Below are positions 16,531 to 24,882 of a stretch of 64,000 nt of DNA, in pieces. Positions within the stretch are counted from its first letter, which is position 1; the number at the start of each line of letters is the position of its first letter. Both the position numbers and the translations under genes were made by a program. Source of the DNA: Flavobacteriales bacterium. GTDB lineage: Bacteria > Bacteroidota > Bacteroidia > Flavobacteriales_D > Sanyastnellaceae. Below the pieces are notes generated by a model. It searched no databases, was not told the DNA's origin, and saw only the letters and a program-made list of their open reading frames with translations. The stretch spans positions 1-64,000 of the forward strand of contig JAIXWP010000021.1 of assembly GCA_027491215.1 (NCBI GenBank), given 5' to 3'.

Positions 16531-17988
16531 TTAGAATCTAAAACGCATAAATCCGCCTGCCGCAGAAACGGTCGGTTGGTTTTGAGTGAAGAAAGTGATG
16601 ATGTCGCGTGAAGCAACTCCGAATTCGTAGCCACCATCGCGGATGGTAAAAGTAACTCCCGCAGGAATCTTCGCATCATAGTTTCCGCCCATCAAATAGC
16701 CCATTGAGAAGTGTACCCAACGCACCGGTGTGAATTGCGCTCCAATCGAAATCGCTGCCTTTTCTAATGAACCAACTTCTTCATTTAAGGAATTGACTAC
16801 ATCGAATCCTCCCTGAAACTTCGTTCCCAACTTGACCCCCGCCCCAAAACGCATGACAGCTGGAAGGGCAGTCTCAATCGATTGTGCACCCGCCCATTTC
16901 ACTAATCCTTGACCACCATTTAGTTGTTGGATTTGATCATAAAAATCAACGCTATTCAAACCAGCATTTGCGAAATTTAGAATATTGACATCGTTTAATG
17001 AGTATACATTTCCGTCCCATCTCATTTTACCAATATCGGTTACTGCTGCGCTTGCATAAAGTACATTTTTATATACTACTGTAGCGCCAAAGTCAAGACC
17101 AAAACCTTGACCAACAGGTGTTAAATTCCCCGCATCGCTCGAAAGTGCTGATGGATTATTTTGCACCAAATCCCCATAGTCAACATCAAAAATCGGCGAC
17201 AATGAGCTGAACGCTTCAGCTTTTCCATCCGCTGCATCTAATTGCATATAGCCTTGTCCCATCAAATATTTAAACCCAACACCACCATAAATAGCCAAGT
17301 TATCAGTGCTGAATAATTTCTTTCCATAGGCAAAATTGAATTCACGAATCCAGCTAAAACGAAGGCTGGTTCCCTGCACCAGGTTAACTAATGATGTTGG
17401 ATTATTTGTATTCAATCCTTCAATAATTAAAGCCAAACTATCTGGTGAAATATTTTGATACGCGTTGATAGTATCTCCTGTGCTTAGCACATATTGATTG
17501 AAGTAATCACTGGTGTATCCTAACCAAAGTAGATCTGAAACATCATCTCCTAGCTTTGAATAATAATCCACCTTATCCTTCATGCTAAATGCGAATGACC
17601 CTAACTTTTCTGTTTGAAAAGAATAGCCCGTTCCCATTACATCGATATCTGCTGAATTTCTTTCTTGTGAAAACTGAAGAGCATATTCTCGCTTTTCCGC
17701 TTGCGTTAGATTATTGAAGTTTCCTCCAAAAAGGTTCTTTCTCACTTCGTCTTTTGTCAGCATTCCTGAGAAAACAGAAACTCCAAATTCAGCAACACCA
17801 AGAGCCATGCGCTTTCCTTCATACTGCGATGCGATGTCAAGATTTGCGGGGTTGATTCCTATGGCTTGATAATCCGTAGCAAATGGCGTTGCAACACCAT
17901 GTCCTGTTAATGTAAATGCTGATTGTTCTGTTTGTGAAAATGACACAGTGATTTGCACACACAAAAGCAGGGATAATAAATAGCGCAT
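16531..17988 (-). CDS. DUF5723 family outer-membrane protein
   Basis: The 485-residue protein has a signal peptide (cleavage near SFSQT). The mature N-terminus has GHGVATPFATDYQAIGINPANLD (about 29-51), with the INPANL motif shared by Bacteroidetes barrel proteins of the DUF5723 and PorV-like groups. The rest alternates amphipathic strands with aromatic-girdle residues and ends in ...GFMRFRF, a terminal aromatic typical of BAM substrates. The function is not established; proteins of this type are often found near T9SS or envelope genes. A perfect -7 element is upstream. It is followed by the polysaccharide pyruvyl transferase-like gene on the same strand, upstream in transcription. Confidence 0.75.
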   Translation of the reverse strand: MRYLLSLLLCVQITVSFSQTEQSAFTLTGHGVATPFATDYQAIGINPANLDIASQYEGKRMALGVAEFGVSVFSGMLTKDEVRKNLFGGNFNNLTQAEKREYALQFSQERNSADIDVMGTGYSFQTEKLGSFAFSMKDKVDYYSKLGDDVSDLLWLGYTSDYFNQYVLSTGDTINAYQNISPDSLALIIEGLNTNNPTSLVNLVQGTSLRFSWIREFNFAYGKKLFSTDNLAIYGGVGFKYLMGQGYMQLDAADGKAEAFSSLSPIFDVDYGDLVQNNPSALSSDAGNLTPVGQGFGLDFGATVVYKNVLYASAAVTDIGKMRWDGNVYSLNDVNILNFANAGLNSVDFYDQIQQLNGGQGLVKWAGAQSIETALPAVMRFGAGVKLGTKFQGGFDVVNSLNEEVGSLEKAAISIGAQFTPVRWVHFSMGYLMGGNYDAKIPAGVTFTIRDGGYEFGVASRDIITFFTQNQPTVSAAGGFMRFRF

Positions 17989-18005
17989 TTTAGTAAGGGT
18001 TTAGA

Positions 18006-18013
18006 CAAAGGTA
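18006..18013 (-). promoter_or_regulatory. -7 promoter element of the DUF5723 gene
   Basis: The minus strand reads TACCTTTG, a full match to TAnnTTTG, 17 bp before the ATG at 17988. No TTG at the expected -33 distance is visible. Confidence 0.45.
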
Positions 18014-18028
18014 AAGAATTGAACAAGC

Positions 18029-19180
18029 CTATGGCAGTTGAAGAAGAAACTTCTTCATTTCTTCAAAATGAATATCAATATTTGATCGCACCACCTTAGT
18101 TCTTGGATGCCCGGCCTCGAGTTCATACTTCATCATGAACAATACATCTTTCGATAAATGTTCGTAAGCCTCAAGTCCTGGAATCAATCCCAGTTTATCA
18201 GAGATCTTCTTGACCGCTCCGAGCATCTTATAAAATGTACTAGCAGTAGGTCTGTTGAAACGAGGTAAGCTATAATAACCATCAATCACGAGTCCACCCA
18301 TGACAGTATAAAACCCCTTGCCACGGCTATCTTCATTAATTAATATGCTTGGCACGCCCATACTGCTAGCATGAATATGTGCATGCACGCGGTACCCAAT
18401 ATGAATATCACATGACTGATAGGTTTCCACCATCATCTTCTCTGTTGCAGAAATATCCTCAAAAGAAATATTGTTTTGCTTCAACCAATTGACCATTTCC
18501 TCTTGCTTTGGTTGATTCAGATCGATTGTATGATGAAAATAAACAACAAATTTTGAAGAAGAGTATTCGTGCTTAATCGCCAACATCAAGCTGCGCATTT
18601 GGTCGCGCATACTGTCACTTTGAATAAATGAAACTCCTAACGAAAAAGCAATATTCTGAAAAGACTTTGAAGCCTTAATGGATTGCTTTATCTGATCAAC
18701 CTCATATAATGCGGGGCAGCCGCTCATGACAAATGACTTGAAGCCTTTATGCAGCAAGGCGTTCAATGTATGATAATCTCGAACGCTGCTTTTATAACCC
18801 GAAGTCTCAATTCGCTTCAATAATTTTATCGACGATGCTGATAGTGGATATTGTGCCGTGTTGTGCCAATGTCCCGACTCTTCCTTGTAGCCTATGCCCA
18901 TTGTGAGTATAGGCACTTTTATTTGATCTAAGTCATCTACCAATGGATAGACACCAGGATACATGTTTCCTTGCAAAGCCGGCCCTCCTGTGAGGATTAA
19001 GGCCTTTGACTCATTTATCAATTGTAAATCCTCGGTAGACAGCGGCTTCCATGGATCCAAAGCCACAACCTCACGATCAGGTCTAATCGCCTTAAAAAGT
19101 CTTAAGGCCTTGTATTTTATCAAATGATCGCCAGCGTTCTTCTTGCCGCCTGTCAAGACAACATATCTATCATGAGTCAT
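18029..19180 (-). CDS. Polysaccharide pyruvyl transferase family protein
   Basis: The 383-residue protein matches the PF04230 fold. The N-terminus has VLTGGKKNAGDHLIKYKAL, with a conserved G-NxGD-like motif; LILTGGPALQG (about 81-91) follows. A C-terminal GT-B-like half contains the strongly conserved IGYRVHAHIHASSMGVP (about 256-272). Family members transfer pyruvyl groups to cell-wall sugars or exopolysaccharide. No other polysaccharide genes are adjacent, so the acceptor is unknown. It starts 9 bp after the stop of a CarboxypepD_reg protein gene encoded on the same strand, so the two are probably co-transcribed. Confidence 0.8.
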   Translation of the reverse strand: MTHDRYVVLTGGKKNAGDHLIKYKALRLFKAIRPDREVVALDPWKPLSTEDLQLINESKALILTGGPALQGNMYPGVYPLVDDLDQIKVPILTMGIGYKEESGHWHNTAQYPLSASSIKLLKRIETSGYKSSVRDYHTLNALLHKGFKSFVMSGCPALYEVDQIKQSIKASKSFQNIAFSLGVSFIQSDSMRDQMRSLMLAIKHEYSSSKFVVYFHHTIDLNQPKQEEMVNWLKQNNISFEDISATEKMMVETYQSCDIHIGYRVHAHIHASSMGVPSILINEDSRGKGFYTVMGGLVIDGYYSLPRFNRPTASTFYKMLGAVKKISDKLGLIPGLEAYEHLSKDVLFMMKYELEAGHPRTKVVRSNIDIHFEEMKKFLLQLP

Positions 19181-19189
19181 ATTCTAGTG

Positions 19190-20530
19190 CTAAGGTGCAC
19201 CAAAGATACTTTCTTTATATAGAAAACGATTCTGTGAGCTCTCAAATGGTCGGTAGACATAATAAATTTCGCCATTCAAAATCTTCACCTTCTCAACATA
19301 TCTGAAATAAAGCGACTTCTCATTTACCAATAGTCCATTTTCAAGATTCACTTCCAACACGCTTGGATTATCATCTACTGATACAATGGTATAGCACTTA
19401 TCCATGCCTTTGTCATATACTACTTTTCTCTCCCACTTCACAGGAGGCTTAGTACGATGATAGGCGATTGGAGTCATCGACAGAATATTTCCATCCCGAT
19501 CTAACTTCATGATCTGATTGTAGTGATGATTAAAAATGAGCCAATTGTCCTTTGCTTTTACCAATGGTGCGTAGAGCGGTCTGAAGTAGGGTGATAAATG
19601 AAACTGTCTCAAATAAGCAGCGTGAATTTCCTTGTCTATGCCTGTTTTTAACTCCATATTCATCGCATACACTCTTTCACGTGGGCATAAATACTTGAAC
19701 TCACTTCGCATTAATTCATATCCTATCGGATCTTTTATCTCAGATATCAACTCTGATTGCTTGGTTTCCTTATCATAAATTCGATATTGAAACATCGGGA
19801 AAGTAGGATCATAAGAACTCAGCAATACCTTGCTGCCAGTAGTATCTAGCACTGGTCGAATATTGTCGTCAAATTCTATACTACTGTATTCTGTAAGAAA
19901 GAGTCCATTTGAGTTTTGAACGTGATAGTAATTATTTCGTCCAATTATGAATACTTCATTCAAAAAATCTTCATAAAAACCTTCTACACTTTCGGGAACA
20001 GGCACCGCAGAGATTTCCTTGCCTGTAGAATCAATGTGAATTACATAAGCATCGGAGAATAAAGTCTTGAGGCTTTCCCATTGCGTCTTCCAACGTTCTT
20101 CGACATCATAAACCAAAAGATACATGCCATTATCGACAAAAGAAAAATCAGCAACATTCCAACGCTCGCTAGCAAAGACGGTGTCGGGAACTGCAGGCTT
20201 GATGACCACTAATGGAAGTTGATTGGGCAAAGACCTCATTCTAATTTGAATGGGCTTGGTGAGCTTATTGGCTGAAATCAATGTATCTAATCGCTCATAT
20301 CCGACTAGAGAAAACTGAAAACGTACCGCCTCTTTTCCATAATCTGAAAAGGTTAATTGCCACAAGCCCTCAGCGTTGCTGATATCGATATCTTTATTTC
20401 TATTGGAAGATACTACCACCATATCCAGTGGTTGTTGTGTTGCCACGTCCAATATCCGACCTCGGACATAAACTTGCCCAGCACTTGATAATTGAAGTGC
20501 TACAGCCAATAAGAGTAGTGCGTACTTCAT
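19190..20530 (-). CDS. Exported CarboxypepD_reg-like protein with propeller-like body
   Basis: The 446-residue protein starts at ATG 20530, the first codon of a clear signal peptide (MKYALLLLAVALQLSSAGQ). A carboxypeptidase-regulatory-like beta-sandwich follows (about 20-110: VYVRGRILDVATQQPLDMV, then SNAEGLWQLTF). The remaining 330 residues form short beta repeats (for example MLKLDRDGN-like MKLDRDGNILS), compatible with a six-bladed propeller. This combination is common in Bacteroidetes periplasmic or surface proteins without known enzymatic activity. A good -33/-7 promoter precedes it and its stop lies 9 bp before the pyruvyl transferase-like gene. Confidence 0.72.
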   Translation of the reverse strand: MKYALLLLAVALQLSSAGQVYVRGRILDVATQQPLDMVVVSSNRNKDIDISNAEGLWQLTFSDYGKEAVRFQFSLVGYERLDTLISANKLTKPIQIRMRSLPNQLPLVVIKPAVPDTVFASERWNVADFSFVDNGMYLLVYDVEERWKTQWESLKTLFSDAYVIHIDSTGKEISAVPVPESVEGFYEDFLNEVFIIGRNNYYHVQNSNGLFLTEYSSIEFDDNIRPVLDTTGSKVLLSSYDPTFPMFQYRIYDKETKQSELISEIKDPIGYELMRSEFKYLCPRERVYAMNMELKTGIDKEIHAAYLRQFHLSPYFRPLYAPLVKAKDNWLIFNHHYNQIMKLDRDGNILSMTPIAYHRTKPPVKWERKVVYDKGMDKCYTIVSVDDNPSVLEVNLENGLLVNEKSLYFRYVEKVKILNGEIYYVYRPFESSQNRFLYKESIFGAP

Positions 20531-20551
20531 AGCATTTTTCTTTAAGATGCT

Positions 20552-20580
20552 GAAAGATAAGAATCTCCACAAACCACAAA
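20552..20580 (-). promoter_or_regulatory. Promoter of the CarboxypepD_reg gene
   Basis: Minus strand TTTG (20580-20577), a 17-bp spacer, then TATCTTTC (20559-20552), one mismatch to TAnnTTTG. The ATG at 20530 lies 21 bp further on. This supports choosing 20530 over a longer upstream frame. Confidence 0.5.
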
Positions 20581-20612
20581 TCAAAAAAAATCTAAATAAT
20601 CACAAGTCAAAG

Positions 20613-20643
20613 CAAAAAAAAATCCCACTCAATTGAGTGGGAT
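20613..20643 (-). terminator. Intrinsic terminator after the DUF1573 gene
   Basis: A perfect 22-base palindrome (20622-20643) with ATCCCACTC arms is followed on the minus strand by nine T (20621-20613). It ends the S41 protease/DUF1573 transcript. Confidence 0.88.
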
Positions 20644-20664
20644 CCCTCTTTCTTTATAGAAAGA

Positions 20665-21201
20665 TTATTTCTTTGGTTCAGCAGCACCATCCACTTCTAC
20701 AAATGCCTTAATTGTAAGGATTGTTTGAAGAGGTTCGGTGTTAGCAGTCAATGTAACTGTCTTTTGCTGTTGATTGCTTTTTCCAGCACTGTTGAATTTC
20801 ACTAAGATCTCACCCGTTCCACCTGGAGCGATTGGCTCTTTAGGATATGAAGGAACTGTACAACCGCATGAACCTTTCGCATTTTCAATTACCAATGGCT
20901 CGTTACCGGTGTTTGTGAATTTGAATTTGTGTTCAACTTCATCTCCTTGCTTCAACTTTCCGAAATCATGCTCTATTGCAGCAAATTGAATTGTTGTTTT
21001 TGCAAGTGCTTGAGAAGACAATCCTTCTGTAGATGCTACAGGACTCTTGCCTTTAGCTTGCTCTGCTGCTGCTGCTTCAGTTGCCTCGGTAGCAGAACGT
21101 GAAGTGATGTCTGTGTTGCTAGAACTGTACATCTTGAATGCAATTAATCCAAGAACACCAGCGATTACCACTAGTAATCCTATTTTAACTCCGTTGCTCA
21201 T
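20665..21201 (-). CDS. Membrane-anchored DUF1573 protein
   Basis: The 178-residue protein has one N-terminal membrane segment (about 5-25, KIGLLVVIAGVLGLIAF), an Ala/Glu/Ser-rich linker, and a DUF1573 beta-sandwich (about 72-172). The domain is marked by EHDFGKLKQGDEVEHKFKF, FTNTGNEPL and the conserved GSCGCT. The domain is ASPM/SPD-2/Hydin (Ig)-like and its molecular role is not settled. The start overlaps the stop of the S41 protease by 4 bp, so translation is probably coupled and the two products may work together in the periplasm. A strong terminator follows. Confidence 0.87.
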   Translation of the reverse strand: MSNGVKIGLLVVIAGVLGLIAFKMYSSSNTDITSRSATEATEAAAAEQAKGKSPVASTEGLSSQALAKTTIQFAAIEHDFGKLKQGDEVEHKFKFTNTGNEPLVIENAKGSCGCTVPSYPKEPIAPGGTGEILVKFNSAGKSNQQQKTVTLTANTEPLQTILTIKAFVEVDGAAEPKK

Positions 21202-22853
21202 TTTGTCTTATTTTTTTTGGTTTTGTTTTTTTTATCTTTTTTCGAATCTTCACTTTGGTAGTGCAGATTCATTTTGTCAAAGGTGCCGTCTTTTAATGAC
21301 TCCACCGCTTTTTTTAACGCTGGGTTAAGATCATTTATCACTTTGTAAAATGCTGCACCGTTATACAAATCTCTAGCAATTAAAGCTTTAGTCCTAATTT
21401 TAATCGCTCTTTCTGAGATTTTATATTGCTCCTCGTTAAAGGGAATCTCTTCTTTTTCAGCCATAGCAATCATATCCTTGATTTCTTGCTCTGAAAAATT
21501 GAATTCGGTTACAAATTTATCAACTGTTGGGTATTTTGCCAAGAGTTGATCACGATTCTTATCGGTATAGACCAAGGCCCACTCGTTATTTATACCTTTT
21601 CTGATCAATTCAGAGAAATAATCAGAACTCTCTGTGGTATCGAGAGGAACGAAGATATCAGGAAGAATACCCCCACCACCGTACACTACGCGTTTATTAA
21701 TATTGGTATAGTACTTCAATGAGTCGGGCATTTGAATGCTATCCATTGTGAAATACTCTCCTTTCAAATAGCGCATTTCCTTATCTCTGAAATAGCTTTC
21801 CAATCCATCATCGTATGGCTTCTGAATACAGCGACCGCTAGGAGTATAATAGCGTTGAACAGTTAGTCTGATACTGCTGCCATCTCCAAAATTGAGCTGT
21901 CGTTGCACGAGTCCTTTACCGAATGAGCGACGACCTACAATGATTCCGCGATCCCAATCCTGGATAGCTCCCGATACGATCTCGCTCGCGCTTGCAGTAG
22001 ATTCATCAATCAAAATTGCAATCTTCCCTTCTTCAAAAAGGCCCGTCACCGCAGGGTTTGCTTTATCATCCTTTCTCTCAAATGCTTTTCCTTCGGTGTA
22101 AACAAGCAGTTTATCCCCCGACAAGAACTCATCAGCCATTTCAACAGCTGTGTTCAAATAGCCTCCGCCATTACCTTGCAAATCGAGTACTAGACTTTTC
22201 ATTCCCTGTGCCTTCAAATCAACCATGGCTTTACGAAGCTCTTCCATAGTCGTCTTAGCGAAACGTGCTACTTTGATGTATCCGATGCCTGGCTCTAAAA
22301 TAAATGCAGCATCTACAGAGTAGATAGGAATATTATCTCTTGTGATATCATAAGCGATTAGCTCGTTCACGCCCTTGCGCTGAATCTCGACATTTACCTT
22401 AGTACCGCGTGGCCCTTTCAATCGAGATGCTACACCGGTATTCTTAATACCAATACCAGCAACCACTTCACTGTTGATCTTAATGATCTTGTCTCCAGCC
22501 CTAATACCCAACTTTTCAGAAGGTCCACCGCTGATAGGTTCTACAATGTAAATAGTATCTTTTAAAATATTAAATGAAACCCCAATTCCAGAAAAGGTGC
22601 CTTGAAGTGGTTCATTGGATTCGTCCATTTCTTCTGCTGTGAAATAAGAAGAGTGTGGATCTAGTTGCTCGAGCAATGCAACAATAGCCTTTTCTGTCAA
22701 AGCCGCTGCGTCTACAGAATCAACGTAGAGATGCTCTACATAGTTAAGCAATAGCGCAAACTTATCTGTGGTCGACTCGGGTTTCTTTACTTGTGCCGTT
22801 GCACTCGTGGCCAATCCTGCAAGAATCAGGATAGAGAAGATAATTTTCTGCAT
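21198..22853 (-). CDS. S41 family C-terminal processing peptidase
   Basis: The 551-residue exported Ser/Lys protease has a signal peptide (cleavage near ATAQ). A helical N-terminal segment with DPHSSYFTAEE (65-75) precedes a PDZ domain (about 86-165: GIGVSFN, IVEPISGGPSEKLGI, AGDKIIKIN). The catalytic core contains VLDLQGNGGG (222-231), STASASEI (285-292, nucleophile S288) and SFGKG (310-314, general base K313), with the 25-residue Ser-Lys spacing of tail-specific proteases. The C-terminus is a Lys-rich tail. These enzymes degrade or trim envelope proteins in the periplasm. The gene overlaps the DUF1573 gene and has its own -7 element. Confidence 0.93.
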   Translation of the reverse strand: MQKIIFSILILAGLATSATAQVKKPESTTDKFALLLNYVEHLYVDSVDAAALTEKAIVALLEQLDPHSSYFTAEEMDESNEPLQGTFSGIGVSFNILKDTIYIVEPISGGPSEKLGIRAGDKIIKINSEVVAGIGIKNTGVASRLKGPRGTKVNVEIQRKGVNELIAYDITRDNIPIYSVDAAFILEPGIGYIKVARFAKTTMEELRKAMVDLKAQGMKSLVLDLQGNGGGYLNTAVEMADEFLSGDKLLVYTEGKAFERKDDKANPAVTGLFEEGKIAILIDESTASASEIVSGAIQDWDRGIIVGRRSFGKGLVQRQLNFGDGSSIRLTVQRYYTPSGRCIQKPYDDGLESYFRDKEMRYLKGEYFTMDSIQMPDSLKYYTNINKRVVYGGGGILPDIFVPLDTTESSDYFSELIRKGINNEWALVYTDKNRDQLLAKYPTVDKFVTEFNFSEQEIKDMIAMAEKEEIPFNEEQYKISERAIKIRTKALIARDLYNGAAFYKVINDLNPALKKAVESLKDGTFDKMNLHYQSEDSKKDKKNKTKKNKTK

Positions 22854-22881
22854 AAAAAATTTACTGGGTTTATGAGGATTT

Positions 22882-22889
22882 CAAATGTA
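22882..22889 (-). promoter_or_regulatory. -7 promoter element of the S41 protease
   Basis: Minus strand TACATTTG, a full consensus match 28 bp before ATG 22853. A TTG lies 24 bp upstream, slightly far for -33. Confidence 0.5.
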
Positions 22890-22913
22890 GCAATCCTTTC
22901 ACACATCAGGCCA

Positions 22914-22946
22914 CAAAAAAAAGTTAAGGCGCCATTCGGCGCCTTA
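22914..22946 (-). terminator. Intrinsic terminator after typA
   Basis: AAGGCGCC (22927-22934) and GGCGCCTT (22939-22946) form a GC-rich stem with an ATTC loop. The minus strand continues AAC then a run of nine or more T. It separates typA from the S41 gene. Confidence 0.88.
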
Positions 22947-22949
22947 CTT

Positions 22950-24764
22950 TTAGTCTTGTTGAGCAAACTCCTTAGAGAAGCGCTTTCTGTCGTTTTCGTT
23001 TCGATAAACTTTTCTCAAACGAATACTCTTTGGCGTTACTTCTACATATTCATCTGCTTGAATATATTCTAATGCTTCTTCCAAGCTAAACTTAATTGGA
23101 GGAGCCATTCTAGCTTTGTCATCTGAACCACTTGCACGCATGTTCGTCAACTGCTTGGTCTTTGTAACGTTTACCACCAAGTCATTATCTCTTGAGTGTT
23201 CTCCGATTACCTGACCTTCGTAAACTTCCTCCATTGCTTCAACGAAGAAACGTCCACGGTCTTGCAAGTTGCTAATAGAATATGCTACCGCTGTTCCATT
23301 TTCCATGCTGATAAGTGATCCATTATTACGACCTGGAATCTCACCTCTCATTGGCTGATACTCTTTAAAACGGTGTGACATAATCGCCTCACCTTGAGTT
23401 GCAGTCAACATGTAATTTCTCAAACCAATGATACCTCTTGATGGAATTTCGAATTCCAAAATTGTACGGTCTCCTTTTGGTTCCATATTTTTCATTTCAC
23501 CTCTTCTACGTGTCACAGCTTCAATTGCTGTACCTGCCATATCAGATGGTAAATCGATTGTCAATTCTTCAATCGGCTCATGCTTCTGACCATCGATTAC
23601 TTTCACAAGTACACGTGGCTGTCCGATTTGTAATTCATAACCTTCACGACGCATGGTCTCGATCAATACGCTCAAGTGAAGTACACCGCGACCGAATACC
23701 ATGAAACGGTCTGCTTTGTCAGTCTCTTGAAGACGCAATGCCAAGTTCTTTTCCAACTCACGCTCTAGACGTTCTTTGATGTGACGGCTTGTTACAAACT
23801 TACCTTCTTTACCAAAGAATGGAGAATCGTTGATGGTGAAAAGCATACTCATTGTAGGCTCGTCAACTGAAATCGCTGGTAATGCTTCTGGATTTTCGTT
23901 GTCAGAGAATGTATCTCCAATTTCAAACTCCTCGATACCATTGATTGCACAGATATCACCAGAAACTACTGATTCTACCTTGCGCTTTCCAAGACCTTCG
24001 AAAACATACAATTCTTTAATTCTTCCTTTCTGAATTGAACCATCTCTCTTTACCAATGAAACTGGCATGTTTGGCTTCAACTCACCTCTGTGAAGTTTTC
24101 CAATAGCCATTCTACCTGTGTATGGAGAATAGTCAAGTGATGTCACCAACATTTGAGGAATACCTTCTCTAGAGATTGGTGCTGGAATGTGTTCCAATAC
24201 CATATCCAATAGTGGCTCGATTGAATCTGTCTTCACTCTCCAATCATGGCTCATCCAACCTTGCTTCGCTGCACCGTATGCAGTTGGGAAATCCAACTGA
24301 TCTTCTGTAGCGCCTAGGTTGAACATCAAATCAAATACTGCCTCGTGAACTTCTTCAGGAGTACAATTTTCTTTATCTACTTTATTGATTACAACAATTG
24401 GCTTTAATCCCAATTGAATTGCTTTTTGCAATACGAAACGAGTCTGTGGCATTGGACCTTCGAAAGCATCTACTAGAAGTAGAGCACCTTCTGCCATGTT
24501 CAATACTCTCTCCACCTCTCCTCCGAAGTCACTGTGACCTGGTGTGTCGATGATGTTGATCTTATGACCCTTGTAAGAAATTGATACGTTCTTGGCAAGA
24601 ATTGTAATCCCGCGCTCACGCTCCAAATCATTATTATCGAGAATCAAATCCCCTGTGTCCTCATGCTCCTTGAACAATTTGGCTGTGTGAAGCATTTTGT
24701 CTACCAATGTAGTCTTACCGTGGTCAACGTGCGCGATAATCGCAATATTCCTAATTTTTTCCAT
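22950..24764 (-). CDS. typA: Translational GTPase TypA/BipA
   Basis: The 604-residue ribosome-associated GTPase has G1 AHVDHGKTT (10-18), the switch region [13 protein letters not shown]3 [12 protein letters not shown]4 NKVDK, and the elongation-factor-like domains II, III and V, with [19 protein letters not shown] and a TypA-specific C-terminal domain. BipA assists 50S assembly and growth at low temperature or stress. Length and motifs are complete. It is transcribed alone, with a consensus promoter at 24809-24840 and a terminator 4 bp past the stop. Confidence 0.96.
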   Translation of the reverse strand: MEKIRNIAIIAHVDHGKTTLVDKMLHTAKLFKEHEDTGDLILDNNDLERERGITILAKNVSISYKGHKINIIDTPGHSDFGGEVERVLNMAEGALLLVDAFEGPMPQTRFVLQKAIQLGLKPIVVINKVDKENCTPEEVHEAVFDLMFNLGATEDQLDFPTAYGAAKQGWMSHDWRVKTDSIEPLLDMVLEHIPAPISREGIPQMLVTSLDYSPYTGRMAIGKLHRGELKPNMPVSLVKRDGSIQKGRIKELYVFEGLGKRKVESVVSGDICAINGIEEFEIGDTFSDNENPEALPAISVDEPTMSMLFTINDSPFFGKEGKFVTSRHIKERLERELEKNLALRLQETDKADRFMVFGRGVLHLSVLIETMRREGYELQIGQPRVLVKVIDGQKHEPIEELTIDLPSDMAGTAIEAVTRRRGEMKNMEPKGDRTILEFEIPSRGIIGLRNYMLTATQGEAIMSHRFKEYQPMRGEIPGRNNGSLISMENGTAVAYSISNLQDRGRFFVEAMEEVYEGQVIGEHSRDNDLVVNVTKTKQLTNMRASGSDDKARMAPPIKFSLEEALEYIQADEYVEVTPKSIRLRKVYRNENDRKRFSKEFAQQD

Positions 24765-24808
24765 GAACTATATAATCCCTTATTGGGGTAATTTTTTGAA
24801 AACGAGTG

Positions 24809-24840
24809 CAAAAGTAGTCTATTCCTTCTGTTTAACCCAA
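24809..24840 (-). promoter_or_regulatory. Promoter of typA
   Basis: Minus strand TTG (24840-24838), 21-bp spacer, TACTTTTG (24816-24809). Both elements match the Bacteroidetes consensus; the ATG at 24764 lies 44 bp downstream. Confidence 0.6.
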
Positions 24841-24882
24841 TAAAATTTGGGGTTTTCAATGCCAATAAGGGTTTGATAAGAA

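Noticed and set aside
22860-22950. Small gene or RNA between typA and the S41 protease
   Set aside because: The 96-bp gap is explained by the typA terminator and the S41 promoter.
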